From: Pipra filicauda
Taxonomy: Eukaryota > Chordata > Aves > Passeriformes > Pipridae
Assembly (NCBI RefSeq): GCF_003945595.2
Contig: NW_024104405.1
Location: 789,287-853,286, forward strand
Length of the DNA: 64,000 nt
Direction: 5' to 3'
Positions 1 through 9,793 of the stretch are shown one piece after another (positions within the stretch are counted from its first letter, which is position 1; the number at the start of each line of letters is the position of its first letter). A program made the position numbers and the translations under genes. Below the pieces are notes generated by a model. That model saw only the letters and a list, made by a program, of their open reading frames with translations, did no database searches and was not told where the DNA came from.

Positions 1-1369
1 TGCCTCTGCTATCACCTGAGAGGCCAAAAGCAGAGAGGGCTATGGGACAACTCTAAGCTTTTGAGTTGCTAATGTCAGATAAGTATCTTCACTTCTGGCC
101 CAGCAACAATCAGATACCATCCTGAGGTCTGGAATCACACAGGATGTTGTTCCTGTTCATGCTTGTGCTTTGATCAGAAACTAGGAGAGCAGGAGTTGGC
201 TTTTCAGGGAGAGAGAAATGGGCTTGAATATCACCTTTTTAGTGAATAGAATGCTGATGCTTCCAGAGCCTTCAAGCAAAAACCTTCCCCATCCTCTTTC
301 ACACTGACCAGGTGAGGTTACAGGTTGAGCTCTGCAAGGCCCTCCTTGGGTGAAATAACAGGGATGGAAAAGAGCCTCCAAATTCCTTCTTTGCAGCTGC
401 AGAAGAAGCAAACCTCCTGATGTGCCAGTCCTGCCAGCCTCTGAGGGAGCTGACAAGACCTCCAGCAGTCAAGCTTATCAGAAGCTGTTGCCTCATCCTT
501 CCAGGTTCCCCATTTGCACAATTAGCCTAAGACATCAAGTGGTGCTATTTCGAGGCTCCACCTCGATGGGATGACTTTAAAAGGTATCAGACACCTGATC
601 TGAGCTGAACAACTGCAATTCCAGCCTCTGGTATCTCAGTGCTGTCCCCTTTCCTCCCTCCTGAGGCAGCACCCATGGTTATAAGCAGCTCTCACCTCAG
701 CATGTACCTCTGTCTCCTTGTGCACCTTCCCAGGCTTTCCTATCACACCATGAACTGGCTTTGGCAACTCACAGGAGGAGCTCAGACAGTTTTCTCTTGT
801 AAAGAGCCTGAGATTGGCAGCTTTACCAACCCAACCCCCCTGCCTCCTCTCACAGATGAGTGCTCCAAGCTAACCAAGTTCATGCACCCTCTGGACTACA
901 CAAGAACCTGCCCAAAGCCTCCCCACAGCTCAGTGACTTGCCCTGGCCAGAAGAGCCCACAAGGGCAGCCCAGAGTGCTCCTCCTCCAGTGCTTTACCCA
1001 GCCTGCTTGGAACTGCTGGGGAAATGCTGTGGGTTGCTGCAGACTAGCCTGGTTTTTAGCTTCAGAAACCTTAACGCTTTGCTTGGTTTCCTTTTATCTG
1101 CCTCTTTATCTGTTTAAATTTAGCCTGGTTCCTCTACGCTCTTTCCCAAGTCCGAGCCAATATCTGTTACCCAGTACCCAAGGGGGATCTTTTCTCTGCC
1201 ACTTCCCTTCTTCCTTCAGCTCCACTCATCCTCTCACAGGAGCTGAGGCTCCCTTGACCCAAAGCAGCTCATCCTGCTGGCAGCTGCTGCTCCCCGAGGT
1301 AAGATGTCTTCGAGGCATGACATCAAGGAGTACTGCAGAAAATAGAAGCAAATCCTAAAGGCTGCCCGT
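1..1369. other. Unassigned non-coding stretch
   Basis: No gene, RNA or repeat recognised. A 239-codon open frame at 639-1358 on the + strand has no recognisable domain and a mixed, proline/leucine/serine-rich composition typical of translated pyrimidine-rich DNA, so I do not call it. The segment around 1140-1270 is rich in C and T. Confidence 0.6.
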
Positions 1370-1680
1370 GTCTATATAATATATTTATTTAATTGATACG
1401 CTCTCAGCTCTCCTTAATAGAAATTGTCAGAGGCATCCAGCAGAACTGCCTCTTGCTATTCACTGAGTCCCCCAGAGCAGGCAGGTAGCAGATGGGGATG
1501 GGAAGAAATTGCTAACTGCCCTTATTGTGTGGAAATGAGCCCGCGAGCACTCGCGGGAGGAGTATTTCAAGGCTCAACTGAGAAATAATAATATGGACAT
1601 TGTAGCAAGCAGCTAAAGGGGGAAACAGGAGCAAAACAGGTCTGTGTTGAGGAGGGACTTGAAAGGAAGAGAATGTACCA
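1370..1680. promoter_or_regulatory. Candidate regulatory block, AT-rich then CpG palindrome
   Basis: An AT-rich start (TATATAATATATTTATTTAATTGATA-type sequence around 1374-1400) is followed by a CpG-bearing near-palindrome at 1540-1557 and an AT-rich run with AATAATAATATGG. The mix of homeodomain-like TAATTG or TTAAT sites and a preserved CpG cluster is typical of non-coding regulatory DNA. This is inference from sequence character, without alignment. Confidence 0.22.
1540..1557. repeat. CpG-rich inverted repeat (8-bp arms)
   Basis: Arms CCCGCGAG and CTCGCGGG are exact reverse complements separated by the two bases CA. The 18 bases hold four CpG dinucleotides in an otherwise AT-leaning neighbourhood. 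It could be a dimeric binding site or a chance palindrome. No terminator role is implied. Confidence 0.6.
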
Positions 1681-1785
1681 AGCGGCTGCTTGCACCAGGA
1701 GCAAGCCCTGGGGTGGCTCCCTAGCTGGGGATGTGGGAGGGGGACACATGGGGACACGAAGGAGTTGTTTTCCTTCCCTCTGCAG

Positions 1786-1930
1786 CCCCTGCAGCCAGCT
1801 GAGTGGCACCCGTCACTCAGCCCTGTCTGCTGGGCTCTCTTTCACTCCGACGCCCTCGCTGGCACGGGGAAGAGCAGGATGTGTCAGGAAGCCACCGCAG
1901 GCTCTGCCCTCCCCTCGGCCCTGCAGGCAG
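1786..1930 (+). other. Weak exon candidate in GC-rich patch
   Basis: A pyrimidine run ending in an acceptor-like CTCTGCAG stops at 1785, and a strong donor-like CAG/GTGAGG follows at 1928-1936. The 145-base interval is GC-rich and open in two + frames, but minus frames across about 1813-2066 are also open, as expected from composition. The predicted peptide resembles no family I know. It may be an exon of a non-coding RNA, a coding exon or chance. The surrounding 1690-2070 patch carries more CpG than the flanks. Confidence 0.18.
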
Positions 1931-2070
1931 GTGAGGCAGCCCTGCCCCTCCGAGCTGCCCCTGCCCTGCCAGCGACAGCCACGGACAGGCTGGCACAGCA
2001 CGATGGCTCCGGCGGGTCAGGGGGACGTGCCCTGCCCTCCTCCCTGCCCTGACTGCTGCTGACCACCGGG

Positions 2071-3078
2071 TAATCCCAGGGGAGTTAAGGGAGCTTGGGG
2101 ACTACTCGGCCCACACTGTCCCCCTCAGAGACCCACCTGAGGGGAGGAGACCAGTCTAAATCTCACCCACATCCCTTTCAGTTTGAAGCAAGCCTTTGTC
2201 ACCACTTCACTGCACGATGGAATATTCTCTGCAACATTCTTCACAGCCTTTTTGGTTTTAACTGCTCAGCAGCCCTATCAGGAGATGGGATTTTCCATAC
2301 TAGCTGAGGATCTGTTGCAACAGTTCTCTAGCAATCAGATCTAAGACAGCCAGGCCACAGGGGCAAGACCAAGAGCCGAATCTTTTCTTTCCTCGAGCTG
2401 GACATGAGGAAAGCCTGTTAAAAATCTTGCTTTCTTTCCCCCTGCTGTCAGGAAGAATAGCAGATCCATTCTCCTGTTAACATCCTTTCAGAAGAGCAGA
2501 ACAGGCTCCAGGGCCAGCTGTGACTGTGATGGCAACAGCAACGGGGGAAGAGAACTTGAGTGGTTTGGCTGCTTGCTCGACTGGCAGTGGTGCTGCTGGA
2601 GCTTCCCTGGCTGCACAGTAAATCCAGCCATCGAGTCTGACGGTAGGAAACCTCCTTGCCCAGTAGCACAGACCTGGAGATTCTTACACAGCTTTAAAAG
2701 CATGAGGAACATTATCCCTTGTCCTCAAAGCCTTCAGTTACAGGCAAAGACAAGGAATATCTTGCACAAATTACTCTGACCATGTTTTTTCCCTTCCTTT
2801 CTCCTTTTCCCCAATCCATTATGATGCTGCTCCCTTTACTCTTTCTCCACAAGCACCTTGCTGCTTTTGCTTCTCCCCGTTTTTCTATGTTGAACACCTT
2901 GTCCCACTGCTAAATCCCTTGTACTCCAAGGGGAAATGCAGGAATCCCGTTTGCCTCTGGCACGTTGGGTTTGGTTCTTGCATAACAAAAGTAAAGCATA
3001 CGCAGAGCACCGTGGATTTCAAGCAGGTCAACAGTTTCACTGCAGCAAACCCCTTCTGTTTGCTCATAATTTTGGCAG
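2071..3078. other. Unassigned non-coding stretch
   Basis: No gene or repeat recognised. A T/C-rich run lies at about 2784-2815. Several open frames of 60 to 100 codons overlap on both strands and none looks like a known protein. Confidence 0.55.
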
Positions 3079-3140
3079 GCAGCGTTTTCAGAAATACCCA
3101 CAACACTCTGACCTTCAGCAAGACTGAGCTGGGCTTCAAG
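3079..3140 (+). other. Very weak exon candidate with consensus donor
   Basis: The sequence AAG/GTAAGT around 3138-3146 is a perfect match to the vertebrate 5' splice-site consensus. An acceptor-like TTTTGGCAG ends at 3078, giving a 62-base interval that is open in one + frame (from 2919 onwards). The acceptor has a poor pyrimidine tract. Donor-like 9-mers occur by chance in a window of this size, so this is only a flag. Confidence 0.1.
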
Positions 3141-3329
3141 GTAAGTTGTGCTCTCCTAAAGATCAACTCAACTAAGCCATACAGGCAGCTTAAGACACAG
3201 ATCTTGGACCAACCTCCTTATCTCTGCTAGCCAGTCACTTTGAAATCAAGAGGGGACAGGTCTAACTCATTTGGTGCTTTTGTAAAGATCACCAGGCATT
3301 TCAAATATCTCTCCAGCTCCACAAATCTG

Positions 3330-4060
3330 GCCCCGAGGCTCAGACCCTCCAAAAAGGCATTGAAAGCTCCCGCCTTCGGTTGTCTTCAGTGGAAGATCGG
3401 CACCTTAATACGTTTGTAAATCCAGTGCTCACGCCTCAGTCACCTTTAAAAATGGTAACAGTGAAAGGCAATACCCCGGCGCAGCTCCCGGGGCAGAGGT
3501 CCCTAAGCTGCTAAATCCAGCCCGCAGCCCGGCAGTGCCGGCATCCAGCGGCAGCCCGGCTGCATTAGCGGGATACCACATTCCCCCTAACAAGCCCCAC
3601 CTGGGGAAGACTTGCCCCGAGGCTCCCATGTCACTTAGGTGCTTTTAAAATGTTGCCCTTCAACTAAATCCGGCTCCCAAATCAGTCTAATGACAATTCT
3701 GCCCCCTTGGTTTCACTTCTCAAATGTTCATGTGGCTGGAATTTACTCGCACAAACATTGGGCTTGTTTTTCTCCTGCATGTCCACGCATAAATCAAGGT
3801 GTTTGCCCGTGAAACACTCCCCCAACCAACTTGTATATAAAAACACAATTACTTGGGGGAGTCCTGACAAGCAAAAATTCAATGCAAGCTTGCTAGGCGG
3901 CTAATAAATTTGAGTCATTTCTGTCTTTCTCCCTCAGTCAGGAAGGAACCCAGCTATTTTTAAATCTGGATTCGTGTATGTAGCCAAATATAATGTTCTT
4001 TCTTCTGTGAGAGAGAACAGGAAAAGATTTTAAATGTCCTAACATTTCCTAGGCCGGCTT
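3330..4060. promoter_or_regulatory. Candidate regulatory block with AP-1-like and AT-rich motifs
   Basis: A moderately CpG-containing part (3370-3640) leads into an AT-rich part (3700-4060) holding a TGAGTCA (AP-1-like) heptamer at 3911-3917, ACAATTACTT and a 10-bp inverted repeat at 3816-3862. The composition differs from both flanks. Regulatory function is inferred from motif character only. Confidence 0.22.
3816..3862. repeat. 10-bp perfect inverted repeat, 27-nt spacer
   Basis: ACTCCCCCAA at 3816-3825 is the exact reverse complement of TTGGGGGAGT at 3853-3862. The spacer is AT-rich and includes TATATAAAAA. Repeats of this size and spacing are expected a few times by chance in 64 kb. Confidence 0.6.
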
Positions 4061-4659
4061 ATCTCTGTCACTCTGCCCAGGAGAGACCTGCTGTCTGCCT
4101 TGTCTGTTTAGACTGTAATTTTTTTCTTTTCTGGAGCTGTCTTTTACTCCTGGCACAGTGAGACCAGCCCCCTCTGGGTACTGCTGTTGGAGAAATAATA
4201 AGCCTGTGCCGGGGGTGTATGCAACAAGAAGATCCCTGTTTCCCAAAGGGATGAGCATGCTGGTCTAGGCCCAGAAAGTGAGCTAAAACCTCAAAATAAA
4301 ACTGAGATGAAGCCTTCTCAGAGATGGAGAGCTCATGTGCACCCACATCTGATTTCCTTGGCCCCCAGCACAGTAGCTGCCTTTGCTCTGTAGACTTGTT
4401 CCCACACTGTGGGGTAAACAAGTGGTGTTGTACTTTGTTGGCCTGCAGCCCACGGTCTGGCAGAGTGATAACCAGCACAGCTGATGGACGCGGGGCGGGT
4501 GCCGAGACATTGAGGCAGCCAGACACAGGCCTTTCAAAACACATCGTTATTCAACAGAGGTGTGGGTGGGAGGAGAATTCAGATCAGAAAGACACACCCA
4601 AGGTTACCACATTGTGTTCTAATTTTAACACTTATTACGACCCAGCAGCAGTACCTCTC
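4061..4659. other. Unassigned non-coding stretch
   Basis: A 158-codon minus-strand frame (4068-4544) and a 114-codon plus-strand frame (4324-4668) overlap each other. Neither has a recognisable domain. Nothing else seen. Confidence 0.5.
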
Positions 4660-4880
4660 TGGCTTTAGCTCATAATATCTCCAAATCCAGGAAGCCATTA
4701 TGATTCTCCAGGGTCAGAGGTTGCCTGCATTGTAATTCACTTCCTCCTTTGGAGGTTTAATTTTGGAAATATTTCTAATTGCCATTGTATGTGACATCGT
4801 CTTTCAGATAACCATGGAATGAGTTTTCTATTTGTTGGCCGTGACTCAACCAACCAAAACAAAAAGAAAAAGCAGCCCCC
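4660..4880. promoter_or_regulatory. Candidate regulatory block with ATTGT and TAATTG sites
   Basis: The segment contains GCCATTATGATT, GCATTGTAATTC, TCTAATTGCCATTGTATG and AACCATGGAATG in close succession. These are homeodomain-like (TAAT) and SOX-like (ATTGT) cores packed within about 150 bases. Such packing is a feature of developmental enhancers, but conservation could not be tested. Confidence 0.25.
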
Positions 4881-5740
4881 TACTTTCTTTGGAACAATGA
4901 TTTAGGAGCGACACAGACTTTGCAGAGGCTCTCAGCTCTAAAACAGAGTGCAAGGACTACACATGGACACACTACTGCCAGGGTGGTGTAACAGTCCTCC
5001 CAGGCATTCCAGACCTCTGGTGCAATTAGTGAATGTTCCTCAAAGAGTCACAGAGGTAAATCTTTCCAGTAGCTCTGAGCAGCACTGTGACCATCTCACT
5101 TTTAGTTCTCCTTCTGGCCCTTAATGACTGGATCTGCCACATCTGTGTTGGTTCCTCTCCCCAAACCTGATTTTGCTCTGGCCCTGCATCTTTCCCATCT
5201 TAATTTTCATAGGGCCATTCTCTGAATTCTTACCTCCTCTCTTCTTGATATCAGTCTGACCACAACCCCCATTTCATTCCTACCCCCGAGGCCCTTCCAG
5301 CAGCACCTGCTCTCAGAATCTCTAAGGTGGCTGACGCTGCACAAACACAAAATGGAAGAGTGAGAGGGAATATGTCATCCAAACAAAAAGCATCAGAAAT
5401 TCAACAGGTGTTGCCTAAGCCCACACTGGTGTCTAATTTCTCATTTCCCCCTGATTTCCTGCACCAGCAAGTTGAGTTTTGCTACTGGTGTTATTGTTCA
5501 GTGGGATCACAAAAGCCTGAGTGTGCCATACAGTAAGCACTGTGCAAACACTTAGAAAGTTCCTGTCCCAGGAAGCTCCAAGACCATAAAGGCAAGGTAG
5601 GGAGAAGGAATAAGAGCAAAAGTGATTCTGTCCAGCCCTATCCTCTGGCAACAGCTGATCCCAGAACAGACCCTGCTGTCCTGAAGTTCCTGATACGTAC
5701 AGAGGGCTCAGAAGACTCTGAAGCTCCTGGGACACTGAGT
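4881..5740. other. Unassigned non-coding stretch
   Basis: No gene or repeat recognised. The part from about 5090 to 5300 is rich in C and T on the + strand. Confidence 0.5.
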
Positions 5741-5744
5741 TAAC

Positions 5745-5815
5745 AGGAACAAAAAATGTATTTAAACCTCTCTGTGACTCAGTTTCTCTATCGAGTGGGA
5801 GAACAAGTAGTTCTT
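5745..5815 (+). mobile_element. MIR-type SINE remnant
   Basis: TTTAAACCTCTCTGTGACTC at 5761-5780, followed by AGTTTCTCTATCGAGTGGGA, matches the well-known central part of MIR (ACCTCTCTGTGCCTCAGTTTC then CTCATCTGTAAAATGGG) with few changes. The element is on the + strand. Only the core survives; outer parts are too decayed to place. MIR-type copies are old, so this is an ancient insertion. Confidence 0.6.
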
Positions 5816-7290
5816 TCTCATTCATTATGCTCTGATTCACCTTTATTCAGAGGACAAATTCTTTATAGAGAAGAAGCCTGGTTTCCATCAGGTCTGTGCC
5901 CACCACCCAGCACAGCGGAGCCTGAATCTCTCAGTGGCACCATGAGTGCTGTTACAATTGTTATATGTAAAGACAAGTCAGGCTAGTATAGATTTGAGCA
6001 AGAATAAGGAAAGAAAAAATGGATTCAGTACAAGTTAATTTGTTTGTTCCACCGCCGGTCAAGAATTTGGTTTGGTCACAGAAAATGCTTCACTCCCTGC
6101 AAGTGTTCAAGGGCAATGGACTAAATCCTTCCAGACAAAAAAAAAAACCAACTGCCCTTTTGGATTAACAACTCCCAGCACACCAAGCCCAGCAGTGCAC
6201 CCAGTCGTGCAGTTGGTGTGGAGGAGGACTGTCTGTAAAGGAATTAAAACACTTCCAGCCCTGCTGACACCATGAACCAGGGAGTGGGGGCGGGGTGTGG
6301 AGGAAGTGTTAGAAGTCAGAGTCTGCTGGAGAAAGTGTGAACAAGCCAATTAAATCCCAACACTTCTGACAAAGAGGTCTCTTAGGAAGAAGGAGATTAG
6401 CACCTCCTATTCATCAACGAGCAGCGGCTTTTCGGGGGCTGTAGGACTGCCTGGCCTATCTCAAGCAGCCACCACAGGACAGAGGGCCCTGCTGTCATCG
6501 GGGGTGGGTGGCAGGGTGTCATCTCAGCAGGGTGGCAGGGCCCTGTCCTGCAACTACCCTCTGCCTTTTGCTTGAAAGTGGGTAAAGAAACCCAGTTGTT
6601 GAAATCGTTGCCACACTGCTTTCTCAAATACCCCTAAGCTTGTTTATCTTCACCACCAGGGCATCAAACTGCACCCACCTATTCCCTAGTCCTTGATCAA
6701 CACCACAACCACCAAAACAGAGACAGCCACAAGCACCTCAAGCATTCAAACCAATTTGGACCTGAGCATTTGTTCTGGCCCGTTATAAGTCTAGAGACTT
6801 ATTTAAGGCTTGGTCAAAAACCACTATGATGTGTGCTGGATCTGGGACTCCAGAAAGCCCCTGTGGACCTGCAGCTTGGGCTTTAAAGGTCCCAGTTTGA
6901 AAACAAAATCACGAGAGCCATGGCAGTGGGGTGTAGTATTTCCACACAAAGAAAACGTGCAAACCAAGCCACGTAAAATTTAGGATACTGTAAGTGAGGC
7001 ATCCAAAGTACTGGGAACTGCTGAACTTCTTGGATACGCTTTGCTTCCACTTCATTCCAAGGGGACAATTCCCAGCATTATACACCTGGCAGCACTCTGC
7101 TGTGCACCACTACAGTCTTTTATAAACTTCCACATGTTTACAGCATAGCACTTGCAAAACTAGTCCCAACTTAGAGGAGGCTCAGTAAAACCAGAGCTCC
7201 AGGAGGGACAATTCCATGTTCACCCAACCAAAGAAAGTCACCAGAACACAAGGAGGTGATGCTGTTGTAAGAACAGAAAATACATACTAC
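5816..7290. other. Unassigned non-coding stretch
   Basis: No gene recognised. A short A-run lies at about 6138-6149. Otherwise the sequence is unremarkable and interrupted by stops in all frames. Confidence 0.5.
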
Positions 7291-7305
7291 TTTTTTTTTT
7301 TTTTT
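7291..7305. repeat. Poly-T run (15 T)
   Basis: Fifteen consecutive T residues followed by AAAC. It could be a bare homopolymer or the decayed tail of a minus-strand retroposed sequence; no recognisable body is attached. Confidence 0.8.
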
Positions 7306-9040
7306 AAACTAGAGAGAAAGGTGAAAAACATGGTCATGTTGAGACCTCCTCTACCACCTTTCTTTGCCTTTTAATTTCACACTGGCCTTGGGCTGACTAA
7401 TGCCACCAGTATGGAAAACACTTTAAAGGACCTTTTCCTTTCCTTCAGTTATTTACCACTGAGTGCACACAGGTCCCTAAACAGATGAAATCGTGTAAAA
7501 ATCACAATCCAAAATTCACACCTGGTTTAAACTGATGCACCTTAAAAACAAGTGATTGATTTGACTAAGCTCAGCAACCAAAACCTGCGAATTCTCTCCA
7601 AGAGCTCTGGTTCAGATGCTGTAGAGCTCTGGCTGTGACAGGAGATGTGAGTTCAGTTTCTGATTCAGGCCTCAAGTGAATTTTCTACACCTTGAATTAA
7701 GAGGGCATGTGCCATTTCACTGTTTCCTTGACCCCCTCCACACCTCATTCCCTTGCTCTTGACATCAGGCCAGAGAAAGCACCAGGATGGAGAGCTGGGT
7801 TATTAATTTGAGTAGTCAGGAGGAAGCAAGAGGCCCGAGCTGCTAATGAGAGCTGATCGAATGCTCCACGTTCTCTGTTCTCCAACCCATGAACTCATTT
7901 TGCCTGTGTTCCCATTCCTTTGGGGTTCACTTTCCACGAGCAGTCCAGCCGACCAGTTTCTTGGCAGGAAAAATCTCAGAAGCAGCCAAGTTCTAAAGAA
8001 ACATTTAGAGAAGACTTGTGGAGAAGGGATTTTCAGATTGTCAAACTCCACTTTCATCCTAGCAAACAGGTCCTCAGTGCTGCTCTGTGTGTTCCTCTAG
8101 TCAGGGCACAGGAAAGATGTCACATGATCAACCTGCCCAACAAAACTTACACCAAATCAGTTCACTTCTGAACTTTGAGTATTCACACCCAGATGCTCAT
8201 CATCTGCCAACATTTTCCAGCCAATTATTAAAAACACCGTGTTCTGGAAGACCAGAAGCTATTTACAAAGATTTTTTTTTAGAAAAATCTCTCCATTAAC
8301 CAGAGCTCCATTCACAAATACATCTTTCACCTCCCTTTCTGACTGTGATGATGATCAGCCGGAAGGGCACATCACTCAGTGGTAGCTTAGACCTGAAATA
8401 CTGACATTTTTGCTCTGTAATAAGGACTCAAGTAAACTTAATTTGCATTTTTAACACTCTATGCCATCTCAAAGTTCTAAGTATTTGATGACGAAGGAGA
8501 GAAGATATTTTCCTTAGAACCACAGGAGGCTTTCTGAAGTGATTGGGATGATATTCTAGGAACACTGAATAAGAGCAATCCTACTTCCCAAAATGACTGC
8601 TTTTACTTGGTTCACTTGTGAAAAGTTCCTTAACTGGAGATAACTCCAGTGACTTCAGGCAGCAAAGCAGATAAATTTTCCATGGTCAACCTAAAAAGTC
8701 CTTTCAACACGTATCTGGAAGTTCTCTGAAATTAAAAATTGTCCTTCCATTAAATCCACAGACACTGGATGAGGTGAATGCAAAGAAAGGGAAGGTGTCC
8801 TTCAGTATGTGCATGACTCCCATAAAGTCACTTTTTGCCTTTCAGTTGAACCGATGGCCTCATATCAGAGATCATTAAGGAAAAATGAGTTTGGTTTGTT
8901 CAGCATTTTGATTTAAAACCTTCAAAGTCTTTCTCCTTAGGGCGTATATTCACTGCATCCACAGTGTTTGGGCCTTTTCCCTTCTCTTCCCACATCTAAT
9001 CACAACGTTACTAATGAAAACAAACAAACAAAAAAAAAGG
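7306..9040. other. Unassigned non-coding stretch
   Basis: No gene recognised. The part at 7608-7725 has a vague likeness to MIR sequence but too little to call. AT content rises from about 8400. An AAAC/A-rich simple stretch sits at 9016-9038. Confidence 0.5.
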
Positions 9041-9680
9041 CAACTCCGGCTGGGCCTTACATGATTTAGGTACCAAGTAAACAGTACTTAACAGTTCTAA
9101 TTGAAGGTCAGTAAATCCCCAAGAGATTAAATGAATCCTGCAGCGAGATGTGTAAATCTCGCTGCCTTTTACGGCGTCCCAGCCGAGACCCCGCGCTCGG
9201 TTGTGCAAGACTTAATAAACGTGGTATGCACTTAATCAAAACCATTTTGCCACCAAAGGGGCAAAGGGGTGTAAATCACAATTACTCTTGGCACTAAAGC
9301 ACTGGGCACAAAGAGGCCAGCGATGCCAAACGTCACCGGGCTGACTCCTGACTCCTAGTTAGCTGTGTCTGGCACCGCGCGCGGCGCAGCGCCCGGCCCG
9401 CTGCTCGGCGGGGGAATCCAGATGGGGAAAATAAAACACTCCCAAGGATCCGGAGTGCACAAGGGCTGTGCTTCTCTCCATCCCGCTCCCCGCTTGCCCT
9501 CTGCCAGCTCTCACCCCAATTTAGGAACTATTAATAAGCTGGAGCACGGAGCTCTGGCAACGGCCCCGCTCTTTGCAGCTAAACCTTGTAGGTTTAATAA
9601 TCCCATCATAGTTTATGTTCCAAGCTGTATTTCAAGGTTTAATAGCTGGTTCGCTGAGAGACTCTGGAAAAAAGTCTTTG
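9041..9680. promoter_or_regulatory. Candidate regulatory block with hairpin and CpG patch
   Basis: This block alternates AT-rich stretches (CTTAATCAAAACC, TGTAAATCACAATTACTC, AACTATTAATAAGC, GGTTTAATAATCCC) with a compact CpG-rich patch at about 9370-9415 (CACCGCGCGCGGCGCAGCG). It also carries a perfect hairpin at 9140-9165. The many TAAT or ATTA cores and retained CpGs make it one of the most regulatory-looking parts of the window. A promoter-like or enhancer role is inference. Confidence 0.3.
9140..9165. repeat. Perfect 10-bp hairpin, 6-nt loop
   Basis: GCAGCGAGAT at 9140-9149 and ATCTCGCTGC at 9156-9165 are exact reverse complements around the loop GTGTAA. The stem does not extend further. 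It is too short for a microRNA precursor. It may be a palindromic binding site or a local cruciform. Confidence 0.7.
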
Positions 9681-9739
9681 AGAAGCTGGTTTCTTTTGGC
9701 CAGGCAGGAATTCAGAATGGGCAAAGGAAGAGTGAGCTA

Positions 9740-9793
9740 CTAATGTCAGTGATCTTAAAGGTGGTTTCCAACCTAAACGATTCCATGATTTTA
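9740..9793 (+). mobile_element. CR1 LINE 3' end fragment
   Basis: GATCTTAAAGGTGGTTTCCA at 9751-9770 followed by ACCTAAACGATTCCATGATT matches the avian CR1 3' terminus (GATCTTAAAGGTCTTTTCC, then AACCTAAACGATTCTATGATT). It is on the + strand and only about 50 bases are recognisable. It lies inside an open frame (9365-10099), which argues against that frame being a gene. Confidence 0.75.

Noticed and set aside
243..311. Exon-like interval ending in CAG/GTGAGG
   Set aside because: The upstream acceptor-like TTTTTAG is weak and short; too little support to list as a candidate exon.
639..1358. 239-codon open frame on the + strand
   Set aside because: No domain, no recognisable family, composition follows the pyrimidine-rich DNA, and there is another open frame over part of it.
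3403..3418. CCTTAATACGTTTGTA also found at 48334-48349
   Set aside because: A 16-base exact match between two places in 64 kb has an expected count of about 0.5 by chance, and flanks are unrelated.
4068..4544. 158-codon open frame on the minus strand
   Set aside because: No domain and overlapped by a plus-strand frame of similar quality.
7608..7725. Possible MIR sequence
   Set aside because: Some words (GAGCTCTGGCTGTGAC, CACTGTTTCCTTGAC) recall MIR but order and spacing are too poor.
9140..9165. Hairpin considered as a microRNA precursor or a bacterial terminator
   Set aside because: A 10-bp stem is far too short for a pre-miRNA, no longer pairing extends outward, and there is no T-run or bacterial context.
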